A program made the translations under genes and the position numbers. A model generated the notes under the pieces. It worked only from the letters and a program-made list of their open reading frames with translations. It made no database searches and was not told the origin of the DNA. From Chitinilyticum aquatile DSM 21506 (GTDB lineage: Bacteria; Pseudomonadota; Gammaproteobacteria; Burkholderiales; Chitinibacteraceae): 64,000 nucleotides of DNA. This document shows positions 37,750-46,615 of this stretch, one piece after another. Numbering within the stretch: the stretch's first letter is position 1; each line of letters starts with the position of its first letter. The stretch covers positions 1-64,000 of the forward strand of contig NZ_AUMS01000013.1 in the NCBI RefSeq assembly GCF_000430805.1. Reading direction: 5' to 3'.

Positions 37750-37832
37750 GACGCTGACTGGCAAATGCGCCGGGGGCAGAGCAGATTGCTTTGTGCCATG
37801 CTGAAGCAGGCCCACCGCAGCATGAATCCCGT

Positions 37833-40244
37833 ATGAGTACGCTCCTCTTGGCCGTCGCCGAAACTGAGGCGCTGGCCGCGATTGACGCTGTCATGCATTC
37901 CGACCCCGAGCTGGGCCGGCAGCGTTGCGTGCGCCTGATCGAGGAAAGCCGGCTGATGCGCTCGCCGCTGGCGCATGTGCTGGCGGCCGAGCGCTACGGC
38001 CTGATCATGGATCACCAGGGGCATGCTGCAGATGCGCGCAATATCCTGTTCGAAGCCCTGCAGGTGGCGCAGGCGCAGCATCTCTTTGCCAACGAGGCCT
38101 GCCTGCTTGAGCAGATTGCGCGCGGCTATTACACCGGTGCCGAGTATCGGCAGGCTATCCAGTACTGGGCCAGGGCGGTTGAAATCTGCGAAACCACCGG
38201 CGGCAATGACCGCATCTGGATGCTGGCCAAGGTGGGATTGGGCCAGGTGTATGACGCGCTGGGCGACCATGCCTCGGCGGTCGTGCTGCACCGCACGGCA
38301 CTCGGGCGCATCGGGCTTGCCTATGACCCCTGGCTGGATGCCAAGATCAAGATCAACCTGGGCGTGAACCTGTCGCGCATGGGCGAGGATACCGAAGCGC
38401 AGCAGGTGTTCGAGGCTGCGCTGGCGCTGTGCAATGACGGGCACTTCTGGGATTACGCCGCCGAATCGCACCTGCGGCTGGGTGAGCTGGCGCTGCGCGC
38501 CGGTCAGCTCGACCAGGCCGAAGTGCATCTCTTTGGCGGGCTGGCAACGGCGCGCATGGTCGATTATCGCTGGGGCGAAGCCAATATTCTGCTGGTAATC
38601 GCCGAAGTTCACGCGCGGCGCGGCGAGTTCGACCGGGCGCTGGCCACGCTGATGGAAGGCGTGCAGATCAGTTCGACCTACCAGTTCACCCACATCCTCG
38701 AACGCCAGCATCTGGCCATTGCGGAGTATGCCGAGCGGATGGGCGGCTATCCGACGGCGCTCGCGGCGCTGAAGGAAGGCTTCGCGCTGGCCGGACGCAT
38801 TCAGGCGGCCGCAGCCCCGGGGCAGCAGCGGGAGCTGGAGGACAAGGCCGGCTTGCGGCCGAGTCCCGGGCGCCTCCTGGTCGAATTATCCAATCATCCG
38901 GCCATTGATGCCGGCCGACTTGATGAGGCGTTTGCTGAAATCTGCCGGCAGGCCTGCCTGATCATGGGCGTCGAGCGCGCGCAGGTTTTTCTGCTTGATG
39001 ACGCGCAGCAGCGGCTGCAGTCGGCCTGCCTCTTCGTCGCTGCCGCAGGCGGTCTGCAGCCTGGCCCTGCCTGGACCACCGCAGAGTGGCCACAATTGTC
39101 CGAGTGGCTGGCCGAGGCCGACTCGATCATTGCGCATGACTGTGCGCATCATCCGCTGACCTGGGGGCTGACCGGTGCCTATCTGCAGCCGCTGGCGATT
39201 TCCTCGCTGCTGGCTTTCCCGCTGCGGGTGTCGGGGCGCGTTGCCGGCCTGTTCTGGCTTGAGCATAGTGGCGAGCAGCGCAACTGGACGCCGGATGAGC
39301 TGGTCTACGCCAGCCAGCTGGCCGACATGAGCGCGCGCGCACTCGCCAGCAACGAGCGCAAGCAGTTCCAGCATGAAATCCATCAGCTCAATGTGCGACT
39401 GATGGAAGTCAACGAGGCGCTGGAAGCCCGCGTGCAGGAGCGCACGCGGGCACTCGAGTTTGCCAACGAAGAATTGCGTCATGCCATGCACAAGCTGGTG
39501 CAGTCGGAAAAGCTGGCGTCGCTGGGCAGTCTGGTGGCCGGCATCGCGCATGAGCTCAATACGCCACTGGGTGGTTCGCTGACGGTGGCGACCACGCTGA
39601 TGGACGAAGCGCGGGCATTCGAGGATGCCATGCACGAGGGGCGGATGAAGCGGGCCGAGGCCGAGCGTTTTGTCGCGTTGTGCCGGGATGGTACGACCAT
39701 CATGCAGCGCAATATCGAGCGCGCGGCGGGGCTGATCGCGCGCTTCCGGCAGGTGGCCGTCGATACGGCCAGCGAGCAGCGGCAGCATTTTGCCCTGCGC
39801 CAGGTGGTCGGCGATGTACTGGCGACGTTTACCGGCGCCCTGCAGAGGGCCGGCCATACGCTGGATTGCCATATTGCCGGCGAGCTGGAGTTCGATAGCT
39901 ATCCCGGCGCGCTGGAGCAGGCCCTGATGCAGATGCTGAGCAATTCACTGCAGCACGGGCTGGCCGGGCGGCAGGGCGGCGTGATCCGCGTGCGCGCCCG
40001 TCCGCTTGACGGCAGCTACGCCGAGCTGGTGTATGAAGACAATGGCTGCGGCATTCCGGCCCAGCTGCAAAAGCGCGTGTTCGATCCCTTCTTCACCACG
40101 CGGATGGGGCAGGGCGGCTCGGGGCTGGGGCTGTATCTGGTCTACAACCTGCTGACCGGGCCGCTGGGTGGCGAGCTGCGGCTGGAAAGCGAGCCGGACC
40201 AGTTCACGCGTTTCGTCATGACCCTGCCCCTGCAGGCACCCTGA
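37833..40244 (+). CDS. Sensor histidine kinase with TPR and GAF domains
   Basis: An 803-residue soluble protein with no membrane segment. Residues 1-340 form TPR-like repeats, about 355-500 a GAF-like domain (VERAQVFLLDDAQQRL) and about 510-560 a coiled coil (EALEARVQERTRALEFANEEL). The dimerisation domain contains the phospho-acceptor IAHELNTPLGG, and the ATPase domain has N-S-L-Q-H, EDNGCGIP and GGSGLGLYLVYNLL. No response regulator is adjacent, so it is an orphan kinase by position. The layout resembles cytosolic kinases that sense protein partners. Start at MSTLLLAVAE. Confidence 0.87.
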   Translation: MSTLLLAVAETEALAAIDAVMHSDPELGRQRCVRLIEESRLMRSPLAHVLAAERYGLIMDHQGHAADARNILFEALQVAQAQHLFANEACLLEQIARGYYTGAEYRQAIQYWARAVEICETTGGNDRIWMLAKVGLGQVYDALGDHASAVVLHRTALGRIGLAYDPWLDAKIKINLGVNLSRMGEDTEAQQVFEAALALCNDGHFWDYAAESHLRLGELALRAGQLDQAEVHLFGGLATARMVDYRWGEANILLVIAEVHARRGEFDRALATLMEGVQISSTYQFTHILERQHLAIAEYAERMGGYPTALAALKEGFALAGRIQAAAAPGQQRELEDKAGLRPSPGRLLVELSNHPAIDAGRLDEAFAEICRQACLIMGVERAQVFLLDDAQQRLQSACLFVAAAGGLQPGPAWTTAEWPQLSEWLAEADSIIAHDCAHHPLTWGLTGAYLQPLAISSLLAFPLRVSGRVAGLFWLEHSGEQRNWTPDELVYASQLADMSARALASNERKQFQHEIHQLNVRLMEVNEALEARVQERTRALEFANEELRHAMHKLVQSEKLASLGSLVAGIAHELNTPLGGSLTVATTLMDEARAFEDAMHEGRMKRAEAERFVALCRDGTTIMQRNIERAAGLIARFRQVAVDTASEQRQHFALRQVVGDVLATFTGALQRAGHTLDCHIAGELEFDSYPGALEQALMQMLSNSLQHGLAGRQGGVIRVRARPLDGSYAELVYEDNGCGIPAQLQKRVFDPFFTTRMGQGGSGLGLYLVYNLLTGPLGGELRLESEPDQFTRFVMTLPLQAP

Positions 40245-40275
40245 ATGGCAAACCGGGGCAGGTTGCTAATCTTCA

Positions 40276-40340
40276 GGGTTAATACTGCCCAATGTATGTT
40301 CTTTAATACCTTTATTTTAAATGGTTGTGAATATATACCC
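40276..40340 (+). repeat. Dispersed palindromic element, copy D
   Basis: The right arm TTTAAATGGTTGTGAATATA followed by CCC closely matches the right arm of copy B over the same bases. The left arm beginning GGGTTAATACTGCCC pairs poorly, and the loop is longer than in other copies. Confidence 0.5.
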
Positions 40341-40489
40341 ATGCATTCGATGTCCTGGCGCTTTCCTGCATCGCTTCCCTTGTCTTGCCGGTCCTTCTGC
40401 CGGATGGGCTGCGCGGGCGGGTTGTCACATACAACGACTGGCTGGTTGCTCCATTCGTGCCAGGCTGTGGCCGGCTGGCAATTTTCAGG

Positions 40490-40495
40490 GTAAAA
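40490..40495 (+). promoter_or_regulatory. Possible -10 element of ttcA
   Basis: TAAAAT followed by CCCCGCC, the same style of -10 as at rppH and kup in this window. No clear -35. Confidence 0.3.
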
Positions 40496-40571
40496 TCCCC
40501 GCCAATTCAACGATCTGCCGTTAACGGGGCGCCTTCTCCTTGGAGCTGCGCCCCGTTTCCATTGAGAGCCC

Positions 40572-41513
40572 ATGGACGCCAAAACGACCGCCGAGGTCAT
40601 GAACGACCCGGAAAAGAAAGCCCAGTACAACCTGAACAAGCTCGCCAAACGCCTGCGCCACGGCGTTGGTGATGCCATCAACGACTTCAACATGATCGAG
40701 GATGGCGACCGCATCATGGTCTGCCTGTCGGGCGGCAAGGACAGTTACACGCTGCTCGACATCCTGCTGAACCTGCAGAAATCCGCACCCATCGATTTTT
40801 CCATCGTGGCGGTCAATCTCGACCAGAAGCAGCCCGGCTTTCCCGAGCACATCCTGCCCGAGTATCTGCAGTCCATCGGGGTGGAATACCGCATCGTCGA
40901 GGAAGACACCTATTCCATCGTCAAGTCGATCATTCCGGAAGGCAAGACGACGTGCAGCCTGTGCTCGCGCCTGCGTCGCGGCATTTTGTACCGCGTGGCG
41001 GAAGAACTGGGCGCGACCAAGATCGCGCTGGGTCATCACCGCGACGACATTCTGGAAACGCTGCTGCTCAATATGTTTTACGGTGGCAAACTGAAGGGCA
41101 TGCCGCCCAAGCTGGTGAGCGACAACGGCAAGCACGTGGTGATCCGCCCGCTGGCCTACTGCCGCGAAAAGGACATCGAGCGCTACGCCGAGATCAAGCA
41201 ATTCCCCATCATTCCGTGCAATCTGTGCGGCAGCCAGCCCAACCTGCAACGCCAGGTGGTGGGCGACATGCTGCGGGACTGGGACAAGCGCTTCCCTGGC
41301 CGGCTGGAAACCATGTTCACCGCGATGTGCAATGTCGTGCCTTCGCACCTGGCCGACCCCAAGCAGTTCGATTTCGTGAACATCCGCGCCGATGGCGTCG
41401 CGCGTGAGGATGGTGACAAGGCCTTCGACAAGGAAAGCTTCAGTGATCCTGCCCGCATCAACATCCTCGCCTCGCGCCCGGTCGCCGGGCTGAATGATTG
41501 CGGAGAGATGTGA
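40572..41513 (+). CDS. ttcA: tRNA 2-thiocytidine(32) synthetase
   Basis: Inserts sulfur at C32 of certain tRNAs using ATP and an iron-sulfur cluster. The 313-residue protein has the PP-loop CLSGGKDS (about 51-58) and two CxxC motifs, CSLC (about 126-129) and CNLC (about 217-220), that bind the cluster. [19 protein letters not shown] is diagnostic. Its stop overlaps the start of the next gene by one base (TGATG). Confidence 0.95.
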   Translation: MDAKTTAEVMNDPEKKAQYNLNKLAKRLRHGVGDAINDFNMIEDGDRIMVCLSGGKDSYTLLDILLNLQKSAPIDFSIVAVNLDQKQPGFPEHILPEYLQSIGVEYRIVEEDTYSIVKSIIPEGKTTCSLCSRLRRGILYRVAEELGATKIALGHHRDDILETLLLNMFYGGKLKGMPPKLVSDNGKHVVIRPLAYCREKDIERYAEIKQFPIIPCNLCGSQPNLQRQVVGDMLRDWDKRFPGRLETMFTAMCNVVPSHLADPKQFDFVNIRADGVAREDGDKAFDKESFSDPARINILASRPVAGLNDCGEM

Positions 41514-42301
41514 TGCTGTTCCGCTCCAAGCGATTTTCCAAGACCTCGGCTGACGACATCGTCATCGACATTTCCGAGGATGCGGGCATCCGCAAGCTGC
41601 ATTTCGGCGGCGATGACACGCAAAGCGCGATGCGCATCAGCAACCCGACCGAGCTGGTGCTGGCCTACTCGCGCTGCGTGTTCGGCAGCCTGCTGTTTAC
41701 CGGCGTGCCGCAGAACATGCTGCTCATCGGTCTGGGTGGCGGCTCGATTGCCAAATGGGTGCACGAATACCTGCCGGAAACAAAGCAGACGGTGGTCGAG
41801 CTGCACCAGCAGGTCATTCATGTCGCGCGTTCGATGTTTGCCCTGCCACCGGATGACGAGCGCCTGGAAGTGCTGGCCGCCGATGGCGCTGCTCATGTGT
41901 ATGCGATGACGCCGGAATCCACTGACTTCATCGTGATGGACGCGTACAGCGCGACAGGGATTGCGCCGCCGCTGGCGACCACCGATTTCTTCCAGGCCTG
42001 TTCTGACCGCCTGACGGACAACGGTGTGCTGGCCGTCAACCTCTGGGGCTCGGACAAGCGGTTTGCCCAGTACTGCGACCTGATTTCAGCCGTGTTTGAT
42101 GCGCGCATCCTGCTGCTGCCAGCACGGCAGAAGGGCAATGTGATCGCATTCGGCTTCAAGCGCGGGCAGAACAGCCCGAAATGGAGCGAGCTGAGTACCC
42201 AAGCCGAGAAGCTGGAGGCGCGGCTGGGCCTCGAATTTGGCGAATTTGTCAGCGATCTGGCACGCATGAACCCGCATAACGACCGGCGTTTGTTCATTTA
42301 A
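41513..42301 (+). CDS. Spermidine synthase-like methyltransferase-fold protein
   Basis: A 262-residue protein with a Rossmann fold of the spermidine synthase type: LIGLGGGSIAKWVHEY (about 73-88), VVELHQQVIHVAR with the acidic nucleoside-binding Glu, and DFIVMDAYSATG (about 139-150). The N-terminal beta hairpin and several polyamine-site residues of true spermidine synthases are not evident, so the substrate is uncertain. It starts in the TGATG overlap with ttcA; an ATG 15 bases earlier is possible. Confidence 0.78.
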   Translation: MLFRSKRFSKTSADDIVIDISEDAGIRKLHFGGDDTQSAMRISNPTELVLAYSRCVFGSLLFTGVPQNMLLIGLGGGSIAKWVHEYLPETKQTVVELHQQVIHVARSMFALPPDDERLEVLAADGAAHVYAMTPESTDFIVMDAYSATGIAPPLATTDFFQACSDRLTDNGVLAVNLWGSDKRFAQYCDLISAVFDARILLLPARQKGNVIAFGFKRGQNSPKWSELSTQAEKLEARLGLEFGEFVSDLARMNPHNDRRLFI

Positions 42302-42354
42302 GCGATTATTTCGCCTATTTTCGCGCCGCAAGGCCCGTAAAACCCCGTACACGG

Positions 42355-42383
42355 TTTGCAAGTGCTGCCGCATGCCATAAAAT
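42355..42383 (+). promoter_or_regulatory. rppH promoter
   Basis: TAAAAT (42378-42383) with TTGCAA (42356-42361) 16 bases upstream; the RNA would start about 25 bases before the rppH ATG. Confidence 0.5.
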
Positions 42384-42413
42384 CGGGGTAACCAACGAAT
42401 TCAGGAAGTAACC

Positions 42414-42923
42414 ATGCTCGATCGTGACGGCTATCGGCCTAACGTCGGCATTGTCATACTCAACCGCCAGAATCAGGTGTTCTGGGGGAAGCGGGTGCGC
42501 GAGCACTCGTGGCAGTTCCCGCAGGGCGGGATCAAGCACGGCGAAACGCCAGAGCAAGCCATGTACCGTGAACTGGCCGAGGAAGTCGGCCTGTTGCCCG
42601 AACATGTGCAGATTCTGGGGCGCACGCGCGACTGGCTGAAGTATGACGTGCCTACCAACTGGGTGCGCCGCGAATGGCGGGGCACTTACCGGGGCCAGAA
42701 GCAGATCTGGTTCCTGCTGCGCCTCACCGGCCGTGATGCCGATGTGTGCCTGCGGCGTACCAGTCATCCGGAATTCGACGCCTGGCGCTGGAGCGATTAC
42801 TGGCTGCCGCTGGACTCGGTGATCGAATTCAAGCGTGGCGTGTATGAGGCGGCACTCTCCGAGCTCGCCCGTTTCGTGGAGGGCATGGCGCGGCAGCATG
42901 GCGGAAGCGCCGGTGCCCGCTGA
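42414..42923 (+). CDS. rppH: RNA pyrophosphohydrolase
   Basis: A Nudix enzyme that removes pyrophosphate from mRNA 5' ends and so starts RNase E decay. The 169-residue protein starts [17 protein letters not shown]. The Nudix box is complete: G at [13 protein letters not shown] followed by RELAEEVGL (about 38-60). Its end overlaps the pilS start by 26 bases. Confidence 0.94.
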   Translation: MLDRDGYRPNVGIVILNRQNQVFWGKRVREHSWQFPQGGIKHGETPEQAMYRELAEEVGLLPEHVQILGRTRDWLKYDVPTNWVRREWRGTYRGQKQIWFLLRLTGRDADVCLRRTSHPEFDAWRWSDYWLPLDSVIEFKRGVYEAALSELARFVEGMARQHGGSAGAR

Positions 42924-44529
42924 AGCCGGTTCTGCGCTTTCGGCGCAAGACGCCGAGAAGATCGCCAGCGAAGCCCGCTGGCGATCGCTGAGGCTCTTCA
43001 ACGGTTTCCGCCTGCTGGTCGTGCTGGGTCTGGCGCTTGGCCTGCAGCTACGCGTCGGCACCCAGACCCTCGAATCGGCACAGCTGACCCTGCTGATCGT
43101 GATGCTGATGGCGTATGCCACGGTGTCCTGCCTGTATTTCTTCACGATAGTCTGGCGCCGGCCGCGTTTTTCCTTCCAGCTTACTGCCCAGGTGTCGATC
43201 GACATCGTCTTCATCGTGCTTCTCATGCACACGATGGGGGGCATACGCAGCGGGCTTGGCATGTTGCTGCTGCCCTATCTGGCCGCTGCCGGGCTCATTT
43301 CGCGCGGGCGCATGACGCTGTTCCATGCCGCGCTGGCCACACTTGCCTTGCTGGGCGAGTCGATCTGGAAGGCATGGACAACTGAGGGCAGCATCTATGC
43401 CGACTATTTCTCGCCTGCCTTGCTGTGCCTGGCTTCGTTTGCAGTGGCCTGGCTCGCGCACCGGTTGGCGCGCTTTGCCGAAGAGAACCGCGCACTGGCG
43501 GAAAAGCGCGGGCTTGATCTGGCCAATCTGGCCAAGTTGAACGAGCGAATTCTGCAGGATGTCTCCGATGGCGTGCTGGTGGTCGATGCGCTCGACATCG
43601 TGCACCAGTACAACGAACAGATCGTGCGGCTGGGATCGATACCTCCGCAGCGCGGCGAGCTGCTGGAACACTGGTCGCCGGCCCTGGCCGCCCGGCTGGC
43701 ACAATGGCGTGACGGCGAGTGGAGCCAAGCCGCGCTGCTGCAATTGCAGCGCAAGACACTGCGCCCGCGCTTTCTGGCACTGGGGGCAGATCGCGAAGGC
43801 AATGTGCTGATCTATCTGGAAGACATGGACAAGCTGCGCCGCGAAGCGCAGCAGCTCAAGCTGGCCGCACTTGGCCGTCTGACCGCCAACCTGGCGCATG
43901 AAATCCGCAACCCGCTGGGCGCCATTGCCCATGCGGCCCAGCTCCTGCAGGAAGAAGGCGAGGATAATCCGATGATAGGGCGGCTGACCCGCATCATCGA
44001 TGACAATGCCCGCCGACTTGATCATATGGTCAGCGATGTGCTCGAACTCAATCGCCGTGACCGCGTGCGTCGGGTCGATCTCGTGCTGGAAGAATGGTTG
44101 CCGGCCTTTATCGAATCGTTTACGCAGCAGGAGGGCATCACGGTCAGCCTGCCGGTGAGCGGTGGTGTGCCGCACCACGTCCGTTTCGACGCAGGGCAAT
44201 TGCAGCAGGTGCTGTGGAATCTCACACGCAATGGCTGGCGGTATTGCAGCAAGCAGCCGGGCAGCCTGCGTTTCGTGTTGGGTGAAAGTGATGGCTACCC
44301 TGTGCTGGACGTGGTCAATGATGGCCCGCCGGTGCCGCCGGATGCGCTGCATCAGTTGTTTGAGCCATTTTTCACGACCGACGCCAAGGGCACCGGGCTC
44401 GGCCTGTATATCGCGCGCGAAATCTGCGCAGCCAATGGTGCCAGTCTGGAATACCTGTCGCCAGCAGATGGCGGAGCGTGTTTCCGGATACTGTTTGGAG
44501 TGGTGGATGCAGAAAAAGACGAGGAATGA
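42898..44529 (+). CDS. pilS: Two-component sensor histidine kinase PilS
   Basis: A 543-residue inner-membrane kinase that senses pilin levels and phosphorylates PilR in type IV pilus systems. It has six membrane segments (about 33-190), a PAS-like linker (about 215-320), the H-box [19 protein letters not shown] (phospho-His near 346) and the ATPase motifs [27 protein letters not shown] 42898 ([11 protein letters not shown]) overlaps rppH. pilR starts before its stop. Confidence 0.93.
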   Translation: MAEAPVPAEAGSALSAQDAEKIASEARWRSLRLFNGFRLLVVLGLALGLQLRVGTQTLESAQLTLLIVMLMAYATVSCLYFFTIVWRRPRFSFQLTAQVSIDIVFIVLLMHTMGGIRSGLGMLLLPYLAAAGLISRGRMTLFHAALATLALLGESIWKAWTTEGSIYADYFSPALLCLASFAVAWLAHRLARFAEENRALAEKRGLDLANLAKLNERILQDVSDGVLVVDALDIVHQYNEQIVRLGSIPPQRGELLEHWSPALAARLAQWRDGEWSQAALLQLQRKTLRPRFLALGADREGNVLIYLEDMDKLRREAQQLKLAALGRLTANLAHEIRNPLGAIAHAAQLLQEEGEDNPMIGRLTRIIDDNARRLDHMVSDVLELNRRDRVRRVDLVLEEWLPAFIESFTQQEGITVSLPVSGGVPHHVRFDAGQLQQVLWNLTRNGWRYCSKQPGSLRFVLGESDGYPVLDVVNDGPPVPPDALHQLFEPFFTTDAKGTGLGLYIAREICAANGASLEYLSPADGGACFRILFGVVDAEKDEE

Positions 44530-45874
44530 CCGCAGGGTGCTGGTGGTTGATGACGAGCGTGATCTGGCTGACCTGCTGGAGCTGACTCTCATCAAGATGG
44601 GGCTGGCGGTCGACAAGGCCAATGGCGTCAACGAGGCCCGTGCACTGATCGCCGCCAACGAGTATGACCTCTGCCTGACCGACATGCGCATGCCCGATGG
44701 TGACGGCCTGGACGTGCTGAAAGCGACGCAGGCCGCCGGACACGATACGCCGGTGGCGATGATTACCGCCTATGGCAGCACCGAAAGTGCCGTGGCCGCG
44801 CTCAAGCAGGGCGCATTCGATTACCTGGCCAAGCCGGTGGCGCTGGAACAGCTGCGCACGCTGGTGAAGTCCGCGCTGAAACTGGATGCTGCGCCCGCCA
44901 GCACCACGCCGGCCGCGCGCGATGGCGAGGGCAGCCTGCTGGTAGGCAACTCCCCTCCCTTACAGCATGCACTGCAGCTGATCGACAAGCTGTCGCGCAA
45001 TCAGGCGCCGGTCTATATCACCGGCGAATCCGGCTCGGGCAAGGAGCGCGCCGCGCGGATGATCCATTACCGCTCCACGCGCAGCAGCCAGCCTTTTGTG
45101 GCGGTGAACTGCGGCGCGATCCCGGAAAACCTGATGGAGAGCGAATTCTTCGGCTACCGCAAGGGCGCGTTTACCGGCGCCAACGAAGACCGCGGCGGCT
45201 TTTTCCAGGCTGCGCATGGCGGTACGCTGTTTCTGGACGAGGTGGCGGATCTGCCGCTGGCCATGCAGGTCAAGCTGCTGCGTGCCATCCAGGAGCGCAA
45301 GGTCAGAAAAGTGGGGGCGACGCAGGAAGAGGATGTCGATGTGCGCATCATTTCGGCCACGCACCAGAATCTCGGCAAGTGCGTCGAAGCTGGCAAGTTC
45401 CGCCAGGATCTGTTCTACCGCCTCAACGTGATCGAGCTGCGCATGCCCAGCCTGCGCGAAATGGGCGGGGACGTGCTGACGATTGCCCGCCAACTGCTCA
45501 TCCGCCTGGCCGAGCGTAACGGCTGCCCGGTCCCGGAGCTGAGCGAGGCTGCAGTACTGGCCTTGCGGCAGTATTCCTTCCCCGGCAATGTGCGCGAGCT
45601 GGAGAACGTGCTCGAACGTGCGCTGGCGCTGTCCGACGGGCAGCTGATTGCTCCCGAGGACCTGCAGCTCAGCACTCCCGATGAAATGACCGCGCCCGAG
45701 CGTGGCGACATGGCGGGCTGCTTTCCGCTGCAGGACTACCTCGACCGCACCGAGAAAAATGCCATCCTGCAAGCGCTGGAGCAGACCGGCGGCAACCGCA
45801 CGCAGGCCGCCAAGGTGCTGGGTGTGACCTTCCGCAGCTTGCGCTACCGCATGGAAAGGCTGGGTATGTCGTGA
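44507..45874 (+). CDS. pilR: Sigma-54-dependent response regulator PilR
   Basis: A 455-residue NtrC-type activator of pilin transcription. The receiver domain (about 10-125) has VVDDE and the phospho-acceptor Asp in CLTDMRMP. The AAA+ domain has Walker A GESGSGKE (about 177-184), the sigma-54 contact loop GAFTGA and GTLFLDEV. The C-terminal Fis helix-turn-helix is GGNRTQAAKVLGVTFRSL. It overlaps pilS by 23 bases. The pilin gene it would control is not in this window. Confidence 0.94.
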   Translation: MQKKTRNDRRVLVVDDERDLADLLELTLIKMGLAVDKANGVNEARALIAANEYDLCLTDMRMPDGDGLDVLKATQAAGHDTPVAMITAYGSTESAVAALKQGAFDYLAKPVALEQLRTLVKSALKLDAAPASTTPAARDGEGSLLVGNSPPLQHALQLIDKLSRNQAPVYITGESGSGKERAARMIHYRSTRSSQPFVAVNCGAIPENLMESEFFGYRKGAFTGANEDRGGFFQAAHGGTLFLDEVADLPLAMQVKLLRAIQERKVRKVGATQEEDVDVRIISATHQNLGKCVEAGKFRQDLFYRLNVIELRMPSLREMGGDVLTIARQLLIRLAERNGCPVPELSEAAVLALRQYSFPGNVRELENVLERALALSDGQLIAPEDLQLSTPDEMTAPERGDMAGCFPLQDYLDRTEKNAILQALEQTGGNRTQAAKVLGVTFRSLRYRMERLGMS

Positions 45875-46485
45875 TGGCCTTTTTAGATAAAGGGTTTCAG
45901 AGCGATACTCTTGGTGAGTATGTGATCGACGCGGATGGCTGGTGTGTCGCTGCCCGCCGGGTGCCCAGCCCGAACTGCAATCCGCGCCCGAAAGGGCAGG
46001 ATGTCGAACTGGTGGTGATCCACAATATTCACCTGCCACCGGGCAAGCCGTTTGGCGGTGCTGATGTCGAGCGCCTTTTCACCAATACGCTGGATCGTGG
46101 CGCCCATCCGTCCTACCCGCAACTGGCCGAGCTGCGTGTCAGTGCGCATTTTTTTCTGCGCCGGAATGGCGAACTGCTGCAGTTCGTGCCGACAATCGCG
46201 CGAGCCTGGCATGCCGGCGTGTCGAGCTGGCAAGGGCGCTCCGGCTGCAATGACTTCTCGGTGGGCATCGAACTGGAAGGCTCCGATTTCATTGCATTCA
46301 CTTCCGCACAGTATGCGGTGCTCGATGCCTTGCTGGCCGCGCTGGCGCAGCGTCATCCGCTGCGTGCTGTGGCCGGACACTCCGACATTGCGCCGGGACG
46401 CAAGACTGATCCGGGGCCGTTTTTCGACTGGCCGCGCGCGTCACGAGATCTGGCAAAACTGCTTGATTTTCCGCATAAAAACTGA
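45874..46485 (+). CDS. ampD: 1,6-anhydro-N-acetylmuramyl-L-alanine amidase
   Basis: A cytoplasmic zinc amidase that cleaves the peptide from anhydro-muropeptides during wall recycling. The 203-residue protein has zinc ligands His in VVIHNIHLPPG, and His and Asp in GHSDIAPGRKTDPGP (about 167-181). Several ATG/GTG options overlap the pilR stop; ATG 45874 is used. Confidence 0.93.
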   Translation: MAFLDKGFQSDTLGEYVIDADGWCVAARRVPSPNCNPRPKGQDVELVVIHNIHLPPGKPFGGADVERLFTNTLDRGAHPSYPQLAELRVSAHFFLRRNGELLQFVPTIARAWHAGVSSWQGRSGCNDFSVGIELEGSDFIAFTSAQYAVLDALLAALAQRHPLRAVAGHSDIAPGRKTDPGPFFDWPRASRDLAKLLDFPHKN

Positions 46486-46577
46486 CGATCCGCTGTCCGT
46501 CAGGTGGAAGGTGGCAACTTGTGCTGCATTGCCGCAACAGTCGGTCTAGAATCGGCAGCATGCCGCTGGCGCGGCGG

Positions 46578-46583
46578 TATAAT
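46578..46583 (+). promoter_or_regulatory. Possible -10 element of kup
   Basis: TATAAT followed by CCGCGCC, 33 bases before the kup ATG. No good -35. Confidence 0.35.
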
Positions 46584-46615
46584 CCGCGCCTCTTTGCAAA
46601 CCGGATGGCAGCTTC

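Larger units (their letters stand above)
40245..40571. other. Non-coding gap before ttcA
   Basis: This 327-base gap holds palindromic element copy D (40276-40340). Further right is a -10-like TAAAAT (40490-40495) followed by a C-rich stretch, about 75 bases before ttcA. I see no gene in it. Confidence 0.5.
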
